From Woeseiaceae bacterium (lineage in GTDB: Bacteria; Pseudomonadota; Gammaproteobacteria; Steroidobacterales; Woeseiaceae): a stretch of 64,000 bases of DNA. The DNA lies in the NCBI GenBank assembly GCA_030065915.1, contig JASJCQ010000003.1, forward strand, positions 248,001-312,000, given 5' to 3'. How positions within the stretch are numbered: the first letter of the stretch is position 1; the number at the start of each line of letters is the position of its first letter. The translations under genes were made by a program, and so were the position numbers. Shown here in pieces: positions 25,910-34,900 of the stretch. Below the pieces are notes generated by a model. The model did not search any database, was not told the DNA's origin, and saw only the letters and a program-made list of their open reading frames with translations.

Positions 25910-26576
25910 TTCGCTCGGCCGTGATATCGAAGCGAATGCCGAGTTCATCAGACACCCGGAGTAAGCCTCCGACCGCGCTGAACGGCGACAGGCCGAAGTC
26001 TGTGTGACGGATCGTCGCTGAGCCGCGCACGGTGGCTCGCTGACCGTCACTGTCGATCGTCGCCGGCACGAGGTAATTGACGGTGCGCTCTGACAAGGTA
26101 ACGGCGACGGCTAGTGTGCCCGGCTCGGCGATCGTAGCATTGATCGTGATCCAGGGATTCACGTCCGGCGGGATTACCTTCAGCATATTCGTGTAAGTGC
26201 CGGCGATGTCCGATTCGCTGGGCGTCGTATCAAGCTGGAGCTGATCCCGGTATTCCGGTTTATCGACGATCAGTTCGCGGATCGGGAAGGCGATGTCCGC
26301 GCGTGAACGATCCGGGTCGTCGTTTACTTCGACCCATCCGGCGACGCTTTCACTGGCGATCGCGTGGTCATGACCCAGCCGCGCGGCAGGGCCCTCTCGA
26401 CCGGTCCGAACGATGATGACGGAGCGCTGCGGATCGATACGATAGACGCGGCTGTTGTCAGCCACACGCAGATAGCTGTCTTCCGGGAGAGGCGCGACCG
26501 TCGCCTCGTCGGTCCTGACCGTGCTCTCGGTGCATCCCGCGAGCAGGACGACGATACAGAGCCAGGCGAACCTCAT
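25884..26576 (-). CDS. YceI-like lipoprotein
   Basis: 230 residues. The signal peptide ends in a lipobox (VVLLAGC). The rest is a YceI-type beta-barrel: VYRIDPQRSVIIVRTGREGPAARLGHDHAI, ADIAFPIRELIVD, VNPWITINATIAEPGTLAV and SATIRHTDFGLSPFSAVGG. YceI proteins bind polyisoprenoid-like lipids in a lipocalin-like barrel. Its start overlaps the stop of the second YceI gene (ATGA at 26573-26576). It is the last gene of a cytochrome b561-YceI-YceI operon. The convergent overlap with the DUF1579-like gene means its terminator must lie in that gene or beyond. Confidence 0.85.
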   Translation of the reverse strand: MRFAWLCIVVLLAGCTESTVRTDEATVAPLPEDSYLRVADNSRVYRIDPQRSVIIVRTGREGPAARLGHDHAIASESVAGWVEVNDDPDRSRADIAFPIRELIVDKPEYRDQLQLDTTPSESDIAGTYTNMLKVIPPDVNPWITINATIAEPGTLAVAVTLSERTVNYLVPATIDSDGQRATVRGSATIRHTDFGLSPFSAVGGLLRVSDELGIRFDITAERISPSRASP

Positions 26577-27094
26577 GGTGATCGCTTGAGGTTGATGTCG
26601 AAATTCAGCTTGACGTCCACGCCAATGGAGTCTCCGCTAGCCCACTCGCCACTGCCGACGTCGAAGGCCGTTCGATCCAGCGACAACTCGCCCTGCATCG
26701 TCGCGGAGTCGCCGTCCTCCGCCCACGCGAACGGTACCTCTACGGGCTGCTTTGCGCCTTTGAGTTCGAGCTCGCCGTTCGCCCGGCATTCACCATTCTC
26801 GCCGCAGCTCACGTCGGTCGCGCTGAAGACCGCCGAAGCGAATTGTCCGACTGCGAGCCAGGTCGGGTCGTGCAGAATGGCGTTCATCTCGCCATCGCCC
26901 ATGTCCGAGCCCGCCAGGTCGACCGTTACCGTCAGCGCCTCATCCGACCAGGACACGGAAAAGGCCTTGAACTCCCCGGGCAGTGGGTCGCCTTCGAAGG
27001 TCGCCTCGAAACCAAAGCTGCCGTCGCTGTCGCTGGTCCATGCTTCAGCAAGCGACGCCATCGGTATCAGCAGTAAAAAAGCCAGGAGTTTCAT
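26573..27094 (-). CDS. YceI family periplasmic protein
   Basis: 173 residues from the ATG at 27094, which overlaps the cytochrome b561 stop (ATGA). A GTG two codons earlier with AAGAGGA upstream is an alternative start. A signal peptide ends at SLAEAW. Strands such as GSFGFEATFEGDPLPGEFKAFSVSW, MNAILHDPTWLAVGQFASAVFSAT and ANGELELKGAKQPVEVPFAW identify YceI. It is expected to bind an isoprenoid quinone or similar lipid in the periplasm. The pairing with cytochrome b561 mirrors the E. coli yceJ-yceI operon. Confidence 0.88.
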   Translation of the reverse strand: MKLLAFLLLIPMASLAEAWTSDSDGSFGFEATFEGDPLPGEFKAFSVSWSDEALTVTVDLAGSDMGDGEMNAILHDPTWLAVGQFASAVFSATDVSCGENGECRANGELELKGAKQPVEVPFAWAEDGDSATMQGELSLDRTAFDVGSGEWASGDSIGVDVKLNFDINLKRSP

Positions 27095-27624
27095 TGCCAC
27101 GGCAGCATCCTCTTTAGCGTGTCGTTTTTTAGCAGGAAATGGTGTCGCAGTGCGGCAGCGGCGTGAATGACGACCAGAACGACCAGCGCCTGAATCAGGA
27201 ACTCATGGACATCGGCCGCCAGTTCACTGCTCGCCTTGTCGGCGTCCATCAGGTCGGGCACAGGTAATTCACCGAACAGCTTGAACGGGATACGCGACGT
27301 ATCGCTGATCCACCACCCGGTTACCGGGACTGCGACAAGCAGGGCGTACAGCAGCCGATGACCCCAGTCCGCCAGACCCCGTTCCAGGCGACTGGCGTTG
27401 GCGTCATGTGGCGGTCGTGGCTTGACGCCACGCCAGGCTAGCCGCAGGAACACAAGCAACAGCAGCATGAGCCCGATCGACTTGTGTGTAATGAACAGGT
27501 CAATCTTCTGCGGCGAGAACGGCAGCTCCTCAGCCCGCCAACCAAGCCACAGCTGGTAGGCAATCAGCGCCGCCATGCCCCAGTGAAAGAGCTTTGCGAT
27601 CGGGTGCCAGGTGCCAGCTGCCAT
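27091..27624 (-). CDS. Cytochrome b561
   Basis: 177 residues from the ATG at 27624, which gives the normal cytochrome b561 N-terminus (WHPIAKLFHWGMAALIAYQLWLGW). The frame is open further upstream but that part does not look like the family and runs into the divergent gene. Four helices carry His residues typical of di-haem b561: HP near residue 7, LFHW at 14, ITHKSIG in helix 2, and VHEF and VVIHAAAALRHHF in the last helix. It would pass electrons between quinol and periplasmic partners. No strong Shine-Dalgarno sequence is visible, so the start is moderately certain. It leads the YceI operon. Confidence 0.85.
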   Translation of the reverse strand: MAAGTWHPIAKLFHWGMAALIAYQLWLGWRAEELPFSPQKIDLFITHKSIGLMLLLLVFLRLAWRGVKPRPPHDANASRLERGLADWGHRLLYALLVAVPVTGWWISDTSRIPFKLFGELPVPDLMDADKASSELAADVHEFLIQALVVLVVIHAAAALRHHFLLKNDTLKRMLPWQ

Positions 27625-27750
27625 ATCGCTATCGTAAAGAAGATCGACCGTCCATCGTAGGGGGCATTCGTACCGCTTTGTAACGATAGCGTCGGCCGGC
27701 TGCGGTGTCGGGGTAGCATGGTGGCGCGAATAAACGCTAAGGACGAGACC

Positions 27751-28260
27751 ATGTGGGAGCACACGGGCCGGCGCCGCCCGGATTTCGCCGCAAAACCCGG
27801 GCCCGGGCAGGAGTCGGTCTGGGACTACCCGCGCCCGCCAGCGCTCGTTGCCGACTCACGGCGTATCGTTGTCAGTCGTGATGACATCATTGTTGCGGAC
27901 ACTCGCAGGAGCCTCCGGCTGTGTGAGACCGCCAGTCCTCCAACGTTCTATCTGCCGCCCGATGACGTTCAGCTGCACTCTCTGGTGCCGGCCGACGGTG
28001 CGTCCATCTGCGAATGGAAAGGCGCAGCTATTTACCTGGCGCTCAAAACTGATCCGGAAACGGCCGTCGCCTGGTCATACCCGAGGCCTCGCGCACGCTA
28101 CGATCGCCTGAAAAACTACATCGCATTCTATCCGGCGCTGGTGAAATGCCTGGTCGATGGTGAACAGGTGCGGCCACAGCCGGGCCGGTTCTACGGCGGG
28201 TGGGTGACGTCTGACATCGTCGGTCCGTTCAAAGGGGAGCCTGGCACCGGGCACTGGTAG
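27751..28260 (+). CDS. DUF427 family protein
   Basis: 169 residues from the ATG at 27751, with AAGGA seven bases upstream; an earlier in-frame start adds 11 non-conserved residues. DUF427 blocks are present twice over: SVWDYPRPP and AWSYPRPRARYDRLKNYIAFYP, RIVVSRDDIIVADTRRSLRLCETASPPTFYLPPDDV, and CEWKGAAIYLAL. The C-terminus FYGGWVTSDIVGPFKGEPGTGHW is typical. The fold is a beta-tent of unknown function. It is divergent from cytochrome b561. Confidence 0.88.
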   Translation: MWEHTGRRRPDFAAKPGPGQESVWDYPRPPALVADSRRIVVSRDDIIVADTRRSLRLCETASPPTFYLPPDDVQLHSLVPADGASICEWKGAAIYLALKTDPETAVAWSYPRPRARYDRLKNYIAFYPALVKCLVDGEQVRPQPGRFYGGWVTSDIVGPFKGEPGTGHW

Positions 28261-28322
28261 CTGTCTTTTTGACATAACTGGACCAAATCTGCGCTTGACG
28301 TGCAGCATTGTGATTTTCTGCC

Positions 28323-28474
28323 TATACTTGGTACGTCGCCGGTTTATGACAAGAAATCAATATGACCGAGAGTCATAAGGACCGAGCACTCGCCCGGTAA
28401 GCCGACGGCAGTCTTTTGCGTCTACCAAAAAACAAGAGCGCCCTTATGAGGCGTTTGCTTACCAGGGAGTATCA
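28323..28474 (+). promoter_or_regulatory. Long structured leader of the metalloprotease operon
   Basis: A -10-like TATACT (28323-28328) with TG two bases upstream, but no convincing -35, would start a leader of about 140 nt. Within it, TTATGAC (28344-28350) and TATGAC (28361-28366) are both complementary to GTCATAA (28372-28378). Two mutually exclusive hairpins can therefore form, or the three elements may be half-sites for a regulator. A short CGCC/GGCG hairpin follows near 28439-28455. I found no match to the conserved cores of the common riboswitches I know. Confidence 0.4.
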
Positions 28475-29059
28475 ATGAAGATACGAAAACTGCAGGTGGG
28501 AATCGCCGCTTTGCTGTGCCTGATGGCTATGCCTGCCATCGTCACGGCAACCGTGGTGCGACACATGAACCTCGACGCGCTCATGGAAAATGCGGGCACG
28601 ATCTTTCGAGGCACGGTAATCGGCATTGAAGTCGGCACGGTCGAGGCTGGCGGTGCTGAGCTGCCGACAACGACCTACGCGTTCCGCGTTCTGGAAATGT
28701 TCAAAGGTGAAGCCACCGCCATCAAAGGCGACGAGGTGTTCATGACGATCACGATGATTGGCAGCCCGAAGGGTGTCCAGAATGGAGCGGACTTCGTCCG
28801 GTTCAACGTGCTTCGGGACATGCCCAAACTCGAGCAAGGTGCCGAGTATCTTTTGTTCACAACGCCGGAAAGTGACATTGGGCTTTCGGTCACCGTGGGC
28901 GTAGGACAAGGGCTGTTCGACCTCGAAGGCGGTATGGCAATTAATCAGTCGCACAACGCCAGGTTGCTCGAAGGCACATCCATGGGCGGACCGGCCGTGG
29001 GTCCGATCGACTACCGCGAGATGGCCGATTACATCCGCTCGAAAGTCGGCACACCGTAA
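28475..29059 (+). CDS. Exported protein of unknown function, partner of the metalloprotease
   Basis: 194 residues. CAGGGAG lies nine bases upstream. A signal peptide (MKIRKLQVGIAALLCLMAMPAIVTA) precedes a beta-rich domain: NAGTIFRGTVIGIEVGTV, TTYAFRVLEMFKGEA, DEVFMTITMIGSPKGVQ and AEYLLFTTPESDIGLSVTVGVGQGLFDL. I do not recognise the family with certainty. The gene ends 14 bp before the large metalloprotease-like gene, so the two form an operon and are likely to work together outside the cytoplasm. Confidence 0.72.
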   Translation: MKIRKLQVGIAALLCLMAMPAIVTATVVRHMNLDALMENAGTIFRGTVIGIEVGTVEAGGAELPTTTYAFRVLEMFKGEATAIKGDEVFMTITMIGSPKGVQNGADFVRFNVLRDMPKLEQGAEYLLFTTPESDIGLSVTVGVGQGLFDLEGGMAINQSHNARLLEGTSMGGPAVGPIDYREMADYIRSKVGTP

Positions 29060-29073
29060 GGGAGAGACGAAGC

Positions 29074-31893
29074 ATGAAGAATGAATTGAAAACACTCATC
29101 GCCGGCGTCTCACTACTCGGTGCATCGGCAGCCATGGCCGGTGGGCCGCTGGCCAACTGCGGAGACGGCGTGCCGTTCAGATGGAGCACCGAGAGCCCCG
29201 TCATATTCAACCCGGACCAGGGTGATCTCGGCCCCCTGAACAATATTGACGCCACGCAACAGGTCGATGACGCATTCCAGCAGTGGGAGAACGTCGGGAC
29301 AGCAACGATCAGCTACGAACCGGGAGCCCCGTTACCGGTCGACGTCGACATCACGAACTTCGGACAATACCTTGATAATGCGGTGCCGGACGGCCTCTCC
29401 GCGATTGTCTATGACGACACGGGCGAGATCTTCGAACTCATCTACGGTCCGGGTTCCGGCATCCTCGGCTTTGCCGGTCCGGAATTCGGTATAACGGCGA
29501 CGTGTACGATTACCGAAGGACTGGCGTTCCTCAACGGCCCTGCATTCGGCGACGCGCAAGCGTCTTTCGACGTCATGGTGCATGAGTTCGGGCATTTCTC
29601 GAATCTCGCCCACGTTCAGGTCAACGGCAATATCGTGAACGGTGACAACAACGGCCCAGGCGCTGACGTTTATCCGCCCGCAAGTCCGGCCGACCTGTTC
29701 TTCGGCGATGTTATTGAGACGATGTACCCGTTTTACTTCGGGCCCACCGGTATCCCGGGAATGGGCACGGCGTCGCTGGAAAAAGACGACGAGATCTCGC
29801 TGTCTAGCCTGTATCCGTCGGAAGACTTCGCCAGTGGTTCGGTCACGATCGAGGGTTCGGTCTTCCTGCCTAACGGCGAAACGCCGCTGTCTGGCGTCAA
29901 CGTCATTGCCAGGAACGTCGATAACCCCTACGAGGACGCCACAGGTATCCTGACCGGCGCGCTGACCGACGAAACAAGCGCGTCTTTCAGTGATGTGGTT
30001 GGTCGTTTCTCCATTACCGGTCTGACACCCGGCGCCACCTACGAGGTGTTTATCGACGAAATCGGCCCGGGCGGATTCTCGACACCCCCGGTGCTCTTCT
30101 CTCCCTCTCCTGAAGAGTTTTACAGCGGCGCGCTCGAGTCCAATAGCGATGATCCTCTGCTCTCGGAGAGCATTTCCGGCAATGCCGGTGATGTCATCTC
30201 GAACGTCGACATCATCCTGAACCAGCTGCAGCCGGGCGACCCGATCAACACCGGCTTATTCGGTGACGACGGCGCGGAGATCGCGACACCGTTCCCGATC
30301 TACTTCTGCGGTGAGGAATACAACACCGTCTGGATCAACGGTAACGGCAATATCTCGTTCGGGGCGCAGAATATCGACTTCTCCGAATCGGACGGGGATC
30401 ACCTGTTCGGCCCGCCGCGTATCGCCGGCCACTGGCGTGACCTCAGCTCCTTCTTTGGAGGAATCGTCACTTTTGACACCGACGGTTCCACGTACTTCGA
30501 GGCTATCTGGGAAGATGTGCCGGAGCTCGGTTTTGACTTCCTGCAGGGGTTCTTTCCGATAGGCTCTAACAGCTTCTCGATTCGAATCTCGAAGCCGAGC
30601 GGAAACAGCGGGCCCAAGCGCGGCAACAAGTTCGAGATTCGCCGCGGCGACATCTCGGCGACGGCCGGTCTTTCCGGGTTCAGCTGCGGCGGGACGCTCA
30701 CGAGTGGCCTTGAAGAAGAAACCGACCTGAGCAGGAAACGCGGACGCATTGGCCAGGATACGGCCGTCTTCGAGCAGTTCCTGGGCACGGAAGGCGAAGA
30801 GACCGATGTGTCCGGCAAGAAGAACCGCTTCCGCGGCGTTGGTGAACTCGAGGATCGTTTCGAGATGGCCTATCGCGGCGAAGACGATGACGACGACGAT
30901 GATGACGATGACAATGGCAGTCGCACCAGCGACAACAACTCGGTTGCCGACGCAACCCGGATCAAGGCTCCGTTTGCCAATGTCGACCGCCTCGCGAAGC
31001 TGGAAGCAGGCGACATCGACTTCTACAAGTTCAAGGTCAAAGCCGACGACATCGTTGCGATAGAGGTCGTTCGCGGCCCGATCGATTCGCTGATCGGCCT
31101 GTTCGACGCCGACACCGGCGACCTGATCTTTGCTGACGATGACGGAGGCAATGGACTGCTGTCGCGGATCTTGCTGCAGTTCAACGTCGACCTGAATCTC
31201 GCCGTCGCTGTGACGAGCTTCCCGGACTTCGGGTTTACCGGTAATGGCTTCTCGACGGGCGCCTACGTGCTGTCGGTCAACACCTACCAGGGCGACGTGC
31301 TCTTTTTGGGTGACGACGACAGCCAGGTCGTCGAATTGCCAAACGGTTTCAGGTTCCAGGGTGAGAAGTATGACAGCGTCAACCTGAACTCGAACGGCAA
31401 CCTGACCTTCCTTGCCGGCGATCCGTTCGGCTTCGTCGAAAGCGCCGACGAGCTCGTCAACGGTCCGCCGCGGATCGCGACGCTCTGGGATGACCTGAAC
31501 CCTGCTGGCGGTGGCTTCTTCGGCAGTAGCGGTCTCTACATTGTCGACAATGACAAGGAGTCGACGACGATCCACGGCGTCAGCATCGCCGAGTTCTTCT
31601 CATCGAGTCCGAACTACTTCTCGGTTGAACTCGAGGAAGAAGGCGAGATCGAGCTAAGTTACGGCGTAACGGCGCGCAGCGATGCGCTGGTCGGAATCTC
31701 CGAGGGCGGCGGCGCCGCAGACCCTGGAGAAACCAACCTGTCCCGTCTCGACGACGAGGAGGCTGGCGGCACGATCTATGAGACGTTCACCGTCGGAGCC
31801 ACAACGACGTCATTCTCGGACTTTGACCTGATCGACGACGAGGTCGAGTTCGAAGAGGGTGATGACGATGACGACGACGATGATGACGATTAA
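29074..31893 (+). CDS. Large secreted matrixin-like metalloprotease with repeated beta domains and poly-Asp tracts
   Basis: 939 residues with a signal peptide (GASAAMAGG). Residues about 30-250 form a metalloprotease domain with the metzincin-type zinc motif HEFGHFSNLAH (170-180). A carboxypeptidase-regulatory-like beta domain follows (about 255-350). Two related beta domains (about 390-520 and 740-880) each carry a GNGN or NSNGN turn and GPPRIA. Between them are a run of ten Asp (about 604-613) and a bacterial pre-peptidase C-terminal (PPC) domain (about 633-720). The C-terminus ends in another run of ten Asp, suggesting calcium binding. It is strongly acidic, as expected of a secreted marine enzyme. 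A terminator follows. Confidence 0.8.
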   Translation: MKNELKTLIAGVSLLGASAAMAGGPLANCGDGVPFRWSTESPVIFNPDQGDLGPLNNIDATQQVDDAFQQWENVGTATISYEPGAPLPVDVDITNFGQYLDNAVPDGLSAIVYDDTGEIFELIYGPGSGILGFAGPEFGITATCTITEGLAFLNGPAFGDAQASFDVMVHEFGHFSNLAHVQVNGNIVNGDNNGPGADVYPPASPADLFFGDVIETMYPFYFGPTGIPGMGTASLEKDDEISLSSLYPSEDFASGSVTIEGSVFLPNGETPLSGVNVIARNVDNPYEDATGILTGALTDETSASFSDVVGRFSITGLTPGATYEVFIDEIGPGGFSTPPVLFSPSPEEFYSGALESNSDDPLLSESISGNAGDVISNVDIILNQLQPGDPINTGLFGDDGAEIATPFPIYFCGEEYNTVWINGNGNISFGAQNIDFSESDGDHLFGPPRIAGHWRDLSSFFGGIVTFDTDGSTYFEAIWEDVPELGFDFLQGFFPIGSNSFSIRISKPSGNSGPKRGNKFEIRRGDISATAGLSGFSCGGTLTSGLEEETDLSRKRGRIGQDTAVFEQFLGTEGEETDVSGKKNRFRGVGELEDRFEMAYRGEDDDDDDDDDDNGSRTSDNNSVADATRIKAPFANVDRLAKLEAGDIDFYKFKVKADDIVAIEVVRGPIDSLIGLFDADTGDLIFADDDGGNGLLSRILLQFNVDLNLAVAVTSFPDFGFTGNGFSTGAYVLSVNTYQGDVLFLGDDDSQVVELPNGFRFQGEKYDSVNLNSNGNLTFLAGDPFGFVESADELVNGPPRIATLWDDLNPAGGGFFGSSGLYIVDNDKESTTIHGVSIAEFFSSSPNYFSVELEEEGEIELSYGVTARSDALVGISEGGGAADPGETNLSRLDDEEAGGTIYETFTVGATTTSFSDFDLIDDEVEFEEGDDDDDDDDDD

Positions 31894-31920
31894 TCGTTAA
31901 CCAGGTCGTTCAATGAAACG

Positions 31921-31950
31921 AAAGGGCCTCCGACTGGAGGCCCTTTTTTT
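31921..31950 (+). terminator. Rho-independent terminator of the metalloprotease operon
   Basis: AAAGGGCCTCC, loop GACT, GGAGGCCCTTT, then TTTT: a perfect 11-bp stem plus T-run 28 bp after the stop codon. It may also serve the convergent nuclease gene. Confidence 0.95.
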
Positions 31951-31992
31951 AGGCCGGCACCTGGCCGGCTGGTTGCATGGGGTGCGGCGCAA

Positions 31993-34900
31993 CTAGTGAA
32001 CCGCGTCCCGCTCGACGAGGAAGGTCCAGAAGCGCATCAGGCCGCGGCTGCATCCGTACTTCCTCGACCATTTGCCGAGACCGAAACGATCGGCGATCTG
32101 GCCGCAGGAGCAGCCGCCGGTGTCTTCCGTCGTAAAGACCGGCGGCCTGGCAAAGCCCGGTGCCCGCGTGTCGAAGACAAAGTCATCGTCCAAGAGCGCA
32201 TAGCGGAACGGCAGCAACCGCCGCTCCAGCGTCTCGGGGATGACCGTGGCCGGGCACAGGTCGGCGTCGTCGTTGACGCCGTCATTGTCGACGTCCTTGC
32301 TGATGAACAGGACCAGGCCGTCATGATCCGATGACGCCAGTGGCGTGTTCGGATCGTCGAGCAGGATCTCAGCACCGTCGGCATTGCCTCGACCGAATGC
32401 CAGGCCTCGGGTCGACTGATCCAGCGCCATGCTCGTCAGCGCATGATCCAGCACCTGAGCGTTGCCATTGAAGATGAAGCTGTAGCGCTCCTCAGGCGGC
32501 ACCGACAGCACCTGGTTGATCAGGTTCGGATCGACGAGATCTTCGCCGGTATTGATCTGTGCCGTCGGATCCACCTCGCCGACAATCTGGCCCAACACGT
32601 CCGCGTAGCCGTCGCTGAACTCGAAGCCGTTGAAGTCGCCCGTGACAATCAGGCGAATGTCCGGGTTTGCCGTTTGCAGCGCCTGGATCTCGGCAGCCAG
32701 GAACTGCGCCTGCTCCAGGCGTTTGATCTGCGTGCGTTCCGACTGGATGTTGTTCAGCGAGCGACTGTGCACGACGATAACCGCAAACGGATAGTCGGCG
32801 CCGTCGCCTACGGTGCGGCCCTCGAGCAACAGCGGCGGACGATCGTTCAACAAAGAACCGTCAAAGGTCAGAAGCGTATCCTTGCCGAGCTGCGTCACGG
32901 CATCCACGGCGACACTGTCCCTGACAAGGAAGCCCACGTCGATCGTACCGACGTCATTACCTTCTTCGAGGTAAGCCGTGTAGCCGATGCCGTAGCCCAC
33001 GTCGATGTCGGCGGCCAGGTCCTCCAGCACCTTCAGGCTCTCGACTTCCTGCACGCCCAGCACGTCCGGTGCATCCAGCGTGTTGACGATGTAGCTCGCG
33101 AACTTCGCACGGCGGGTTGCGTACTCCTCCGCGGAGATATTGCGAACGTCGTCACGCGTGATGCCCTGGCTCGTCATATCGGACGGGTCGTCGATATCGT
33201 CGAAGAGCCGGAACAGGTTCAGGCTGCCGACGGTAAACTCGGCCCGTTCACGCGGTCGAACCGGCTCAGGCGGAACCGCCTCATTCAATACCAGCTCTGT
33301 CGGCCAGAGTTCGTAGTCGCCGAATTCAAAACCGAGAATACCGGTCGCAGAAAAAGTCGTGCCGACGTCGATGATGCCGAACGTCAGGCCGAGTCTGTCG
33401 GCATCGAGCTCGAACACCTCGGGGTTACCGTCCCAGACCGGAATGCCTGCAACCCCCGGGAACTCGATGCCCGGCTCCCTGAATGCCCGCTCATCGCCTG
33501 CGCTGATGAAGACTTCGGCTACAGGGTCGCTACCGAACGACTGGTTCGGTCCGCCGACGTTGCCCACGGGCATCGAGATCAGCATGTTCTCGTAGCACTC
33601 GTATTCGATTGCGCAACTTGGCGATGCCGGATCGCGGGATGGGACGCTTGCGTCAAAGACCACCGGCTCCGGCAATACGTTGCCGCCGGAATGCACGGTG
33701 AGCACCGACGGCTCGCGCAGCTGTGTAAGCCCGAAGAATTCATCGGCCTCGGCGACCACGCTGACCTCATCGCCAACCGCGACTTCCGGGGTGGAGTCCG
33801 TGAAAACGAAGATGCCATTCGACGTATCGACGTCCATGTCGTCCCGCATGCCCATCGGCGTTTGCATGAAGAAACCGTTGTCGGCGACGGCCGTCACGAT
33901 GTTGGACGGTACGTCGACGATCTCGCCATCGAATGGCGTGAACTCGCCGCTCCCCTGGACCTCCCAGATCTCGAGCACCGGCGGCGGCGGTGGTGGCTCC
34001 TCGCCCTCGACACCGGCGTCGATAACGATGTTCTGGAACGCGACGGCTTCGTCACCGCCGTTGAAGTTAGCGGTCAGGCTCAGGACGAGTATCGAACCTG
34101 CCGTGTCTGCCGGCAGCGCCTGTGTGAATGTCGCGAGGTCATTCGTCAGTGTCTCGCCGTCGACGGTCATCGGATCGTTCAGTGTGAAGCTGTCGCCGTC
34201 ATCGAGTGTGTAGGTGAACGCGCCGGCCTCATCGGCTATGCCCTCGAAGAGCACCGCCGGGGCGCCGCCGTCAATACTGTAGCTCCACGTGAACGAGTCG
34301 CTGGATTCGAAGTCGCCCATCGCGCCCATATCGATGGAAACGCCGAGCTGCTCGCCTCCGGTGATATCGAATTCCCAGCTGGCCGTAACCGGACCGCTGG
34401 TGTCGCTATTGACGGTGTCCACGATACCGAAGAACTCGTCGGTGTTGGCCTCGCCGATGATGCCCAGGTTGTCGCCGGTAAAGATGCTCAGGCTGTCATC
34501 CAGCACAGCGAACGGAATGCTGCCCGATACGCCACGCTGATAAATCTGGAAGCCGTCGCCGGCAGACGAGAAGGCATCGGTAGACGGGTTCGTATAGCTG
34601 ACGAGGTTCTTGGAGCTGCTGTTTCTGAGGGTAAACGCGAGCGGCTCTGCCACATTCAGCTCGATGTTCTGGAAAACGAAGGCTTCACCGGCGCCGTTGG
34701 TGTCCAGGTCCAGCGTCAGCGCCAGCTCACTGCCGGTTCCTGTTACTGGCACCGTGAATGTCTGCAGATCGTTACTGAGCAACACGCCATTGACCAGCGT
34801 CGGATCGTTCTCGGTAACGACCTTTCCGCTCTCGAGCGTGTAAGCGAGTGAGGCCGCCTCGTCCACGGAGTTCTCGAAGGCAACCACCGACGCACCGCCG

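Noticed and set aside
28340-28474. c-di-GMP-I (GEMM) riboswitch in the leader
   Set aside because: The hairpin with a purine-rich loop is suggestive, but the conserved GCAAACC and GACGCAAAGCC segments are absent.
30256-31575. 439-codon minus-strand frame
   Set aside because: Antisense shadow of the metalloprotease-like gene; composition is atypical and no domain is visible.
32443-34851. 802-codon open frame on the plus strand
   Set aside because: It is the exact antisense of the large nuclease gene. It has no signal, ribosome-binding site or recognisable domain; long antisense frames are common in GC-rich DNA.
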